Source: Piromyces finnis | Taxonomy: Eukaryota; Neocallimastigomycota; Neocallimastigomycetes; Neocallimastigales; Neocallimastigaceae | Length of the DNA stretch: 64,000 bases | Direction: 5' to 3' | Assembly: GCA_002104945.1 (NCBI GenBank) | Contig: MCFH01000047.1 | Span: 372,001-436,000 of the forward strand | In this document: positions 61,892 to 64,000 of the stretch, one piece after another | How positions within the stretch are numbered: the first letter of the stretch is position 1 | Layout: each line of letters begins with the position of its first letter | Notes under the pieces: generated by a model | What the model was told of the DNA's origin: nothing | Databases searched by the model: none | The model's input: only the letters and a program-made list of their open reading frames with translations | Made by a program: the position numbers and the translations under genes

Positions 61892-64000
61892 CTATTTTTT
61901 TTTTGGTGGTATAACTTCATCAATATATTGACTAAATGCAATTTCAACTTTTTCCTTTTTTGAAATTGTCATTGTACTTGTTATATTTTGTTCTTGTTGC
62001 TCTTTAAAATCAATAGATGGTCTAATTATTGCTGATGCAAATGTTTTAACTTTTAAATATTTTAATTATTAAATAATAATATTTAAATTTTATAAAATAT
62101 ATTTGATTTAAAAGTTTTAAAAGTTAATATATATATATATAGCTTGAAAAATAATAACAAAAAAATAGCATTGAGGGTTTTATTACCTAGTTCACTTTTT
62201 GAGATTAATTCATATGAAATAGTATCTCCTATGTAACATATTATGTAATTTAATGTATTTGCATGACATGAAGGCAATGCAGAATATAACTATATATATA
62301 CAAATAAGGAAATAAAATTATAATGATGATATATATAACAATAATTAAAGATATTAAGTGAATAAAATAGTTATTATATATAATATATTTATATTAATAT
62401 TATGATTCATACTGTTTGGAATTTGGATCCGTATTTTTTAAAAATTTCATAGGGAACTACTGCATTTGGAAATTCATATAAGAATTTCATTAAAATTTCA
62501 GCCATAGAATTTATAGAAGGTAGTTTTCCTTGTCTTTTAACTATTTCAGCTATTTTTTGTTTTACAGCTTTCAATGAATAATTTTTATATATGATTTCGT
62601 TGAGGTTAGTTTTTGACTCAGAAGATTGATAATCATAAAGACTTAATTTTTCCATTTTTGATATACTACTAATAGCTGAATCCATTGAATCCATTGATGT
62701 TAAATTATCTAATGAATTTAAATATGAATCTGATAAACTTGATCTTCCAAAAAGTAATAAGTTATTATCAATATCAATATTGTTATTCAAACAATATTTT
62801 ATATACTTTTTTATTATTATATTTCCATTATTGAATACATATTTCTTTTATGAATAGATAAATATATATATATATATATTTAATATAATAAATTATTTAA
62901 TTATTATTTAAATCATTATTACATTTATTTGCAATTATATATATATATATTTTTTTTTTATATATTACCTCATCTCTACCATATTTTATCAAGAAATCAA
63001 TAACCACATATAAATTCTTAGGAATACATGAGATTTCTTCATTTTCTAACAATTCTTTTGTTTTCTCTGATAATTCCTTTTTATTACTTAATTCTAGTAT
63101 TGAATCCCATGGATAATAAGATAAAGGACGATTTATTTGGCATAAAGTTTCAATAGGAATACCAAACAAACTTGGAACAATTTCACTTTTCACATTTATA
63201 AATATATCATTGCCATTTTTAACTTTTAATATGATTATTTCGTCAATTTTTTTTATTGATATTCCGGTTGTTACAGTTAAAGTAATATTAATTGTTTGAG
63301 ATTCACCTTTTAATAATGTATTTTATTTTAATATTAATATTTATAAATTTTAATGTACACATATATATATAAACTATAAAATAATGGAATTTTTATATTA
63401 TACCCGGATATATAGTATTTGATGATGGTTTTACTGATATCCATGGAAACGATAGCGATGTTTTATTATCATCTAATGATGTTACTAATTCATATGAGGA
63501 TAATACTTTTCCTTCATTTTTGATTATTAATGTTTTTGTAGTTGAAATATTATTTGTTATAGTTCCAAAATCAACCAAAATCGATGATACTTTAATTACA
63601 GGAATACTGTCATTTTCATGATGATCAAGTTGTTTTATTAATTGAGAATATATCTCTGAGTATTTTTCAGTATTAATTTTTCTTACCTATTTATTTATAA
63701 TTAATATATAAAGTATTAGAAACATATATATTATTATATATGTTACAATTTTAATAACAGTAATGTTGTTAAAAAAAAAATTAATTTTTTTATAAAAATA
63801 ATATATACCCAAATTTCAAATTCAGAAATAATTGGTTTATGATCACTAATTGTTAATTCTCCATAAGAATTATAATTTTTGGGAATAATCCATTCATTAT
63901 CCTCAATAGTAATTTTATTTGAAAATGATACTTCAGATGGTTTTAACGCATTTGATGCTTTATACCATTGTACTCTATCACAGAAAGCTGGTGCTCTCTT
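61892..64000 (-). CDS. OCRL: OCRL/INPP5B-type inositol polyphosphate 5-phosphatase (3' part)
   Basis: Minus-strand gene entering from the right edge; the start and most of the catalytic domain lie outside the window. The visible part begins KRAPAFCDRVQWYK and continues with LTISDHKPIISEFEIW, the final two catalytic motifs of type II 5-phosphatases. An ASH-like beta domain follows (exons about 63680-63190): SILVDFGTITNNISTTKT then LIIKNEGKVLSSYELV. Next comes a RhoGAP-like domain (exons about 63190-62160) with VPSLFGIPIETLCQINRP, IPKNLYVVIDFLIKYG and ALPSCHANTLNYIICYIGD. The last exon starts FASAIIRPSI and ends VIPPKKK with a TAG at 61892-61894. The 5-phosphatase/ASH/RhoGAP order is that of OCRL and INPP5B, which remove the 5-phosphate from PI(4,5)P2 on endosomal, Golgi and ciliary membranes. 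A Ser-rich insertion (SLSDSYLNSLDNLTSMDSM) splits the RhoGAP region. Confidence 0.88.

Noticed and set aside
1-64000. Dictyostelium origin
   Set aside because: Base composition and Asn tracts fit, but Dictyostelium lacks flagella and cellulosomal dockerins, while this window has several axonemal genes and a dockerin-bearing GH6 remnant.

Overview
The window is eukaryotic nuclear DNA. It is extremely AT-rich (introns and intergenic DNA are nearly all A/T, with long A and T homopolymers), has short GT...AG introns of roughly 60-220 bp, and its proteins carry many Asn/Ser tracts. Three things point to an anaerobic gut fungus (Neocallimastigomycota) and away from Dictyostelium, which has a similar base composition: a decayed GH6 cellulase with a fungal cellulosome dockerin (17530-18372, minus); several genes for motile-flagellum proteins, fitting a zoosporic fungus; and a dihydroxy-acid dehydratase with an N-terminal organelle-targeting extension. 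The species cannot be named from the sequence alone.

Layout. 0-5 kb: a large Asn/Ser-rich protein ending in a calponin-homology-like domain (plus), convergent with a U1A/U2B''-type spliceosomal protein (minus, 5.8-7.4 kb). 8.5-9.7 kb: a 1.2 kb TTTA/TCTA tetranucleotide array in a gene-poor region. 12.0-14.3 kb: an Asn-rich orphan protein. 14.3-19.3 kb: mostly non-coding, holding the GH6-dockerin pseudogene. 19.3-21.5 kb: dihydroxy-acid dehydratase in five exons. 22.3-24.1 kb: two 3'-end copies of one non-LTR retrotransposon, one younger and one badly decayed.

24-58 kb, mainly minus strand: a CCP5/AGBL5-type tubulin deglutamylase, an EF-hand/WD40 protein of the WDR49 (CFAP337) family, RNA polymerase I subunit A49, a BTB/POZ protein (plus strand), a DLEC1/CFAP81-type ASH-domain protein, and a giant WD40-HEAT protein with a long Asn-rich linker. 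58.9-61.2 kb: an F-box/LRR protein (plus). 61.9 kb to the edge: the 3' part of an OCRL/INPP5B-type inositol 5-phosphatase (minus, cut by the window end).

How the genes relate. Four of the genes between 24 and 58 kb have homologues in axoneme or cilium biology, which is the clearest functional theme, although the unrelated A49 and BTB genes are interspersed. The rest are housekeeping genes (splicing, Pol I, branched-chain amino acid synthesis) or lineage-specific low-complexity proteins. I joined exons by hand using reading phase, splice dinucleotides and family similarity. Boundaries given to the base are phase-consistent but unconfirmed by transcripts. I did not recognise any tRNA, rRNA or CRISPR array.
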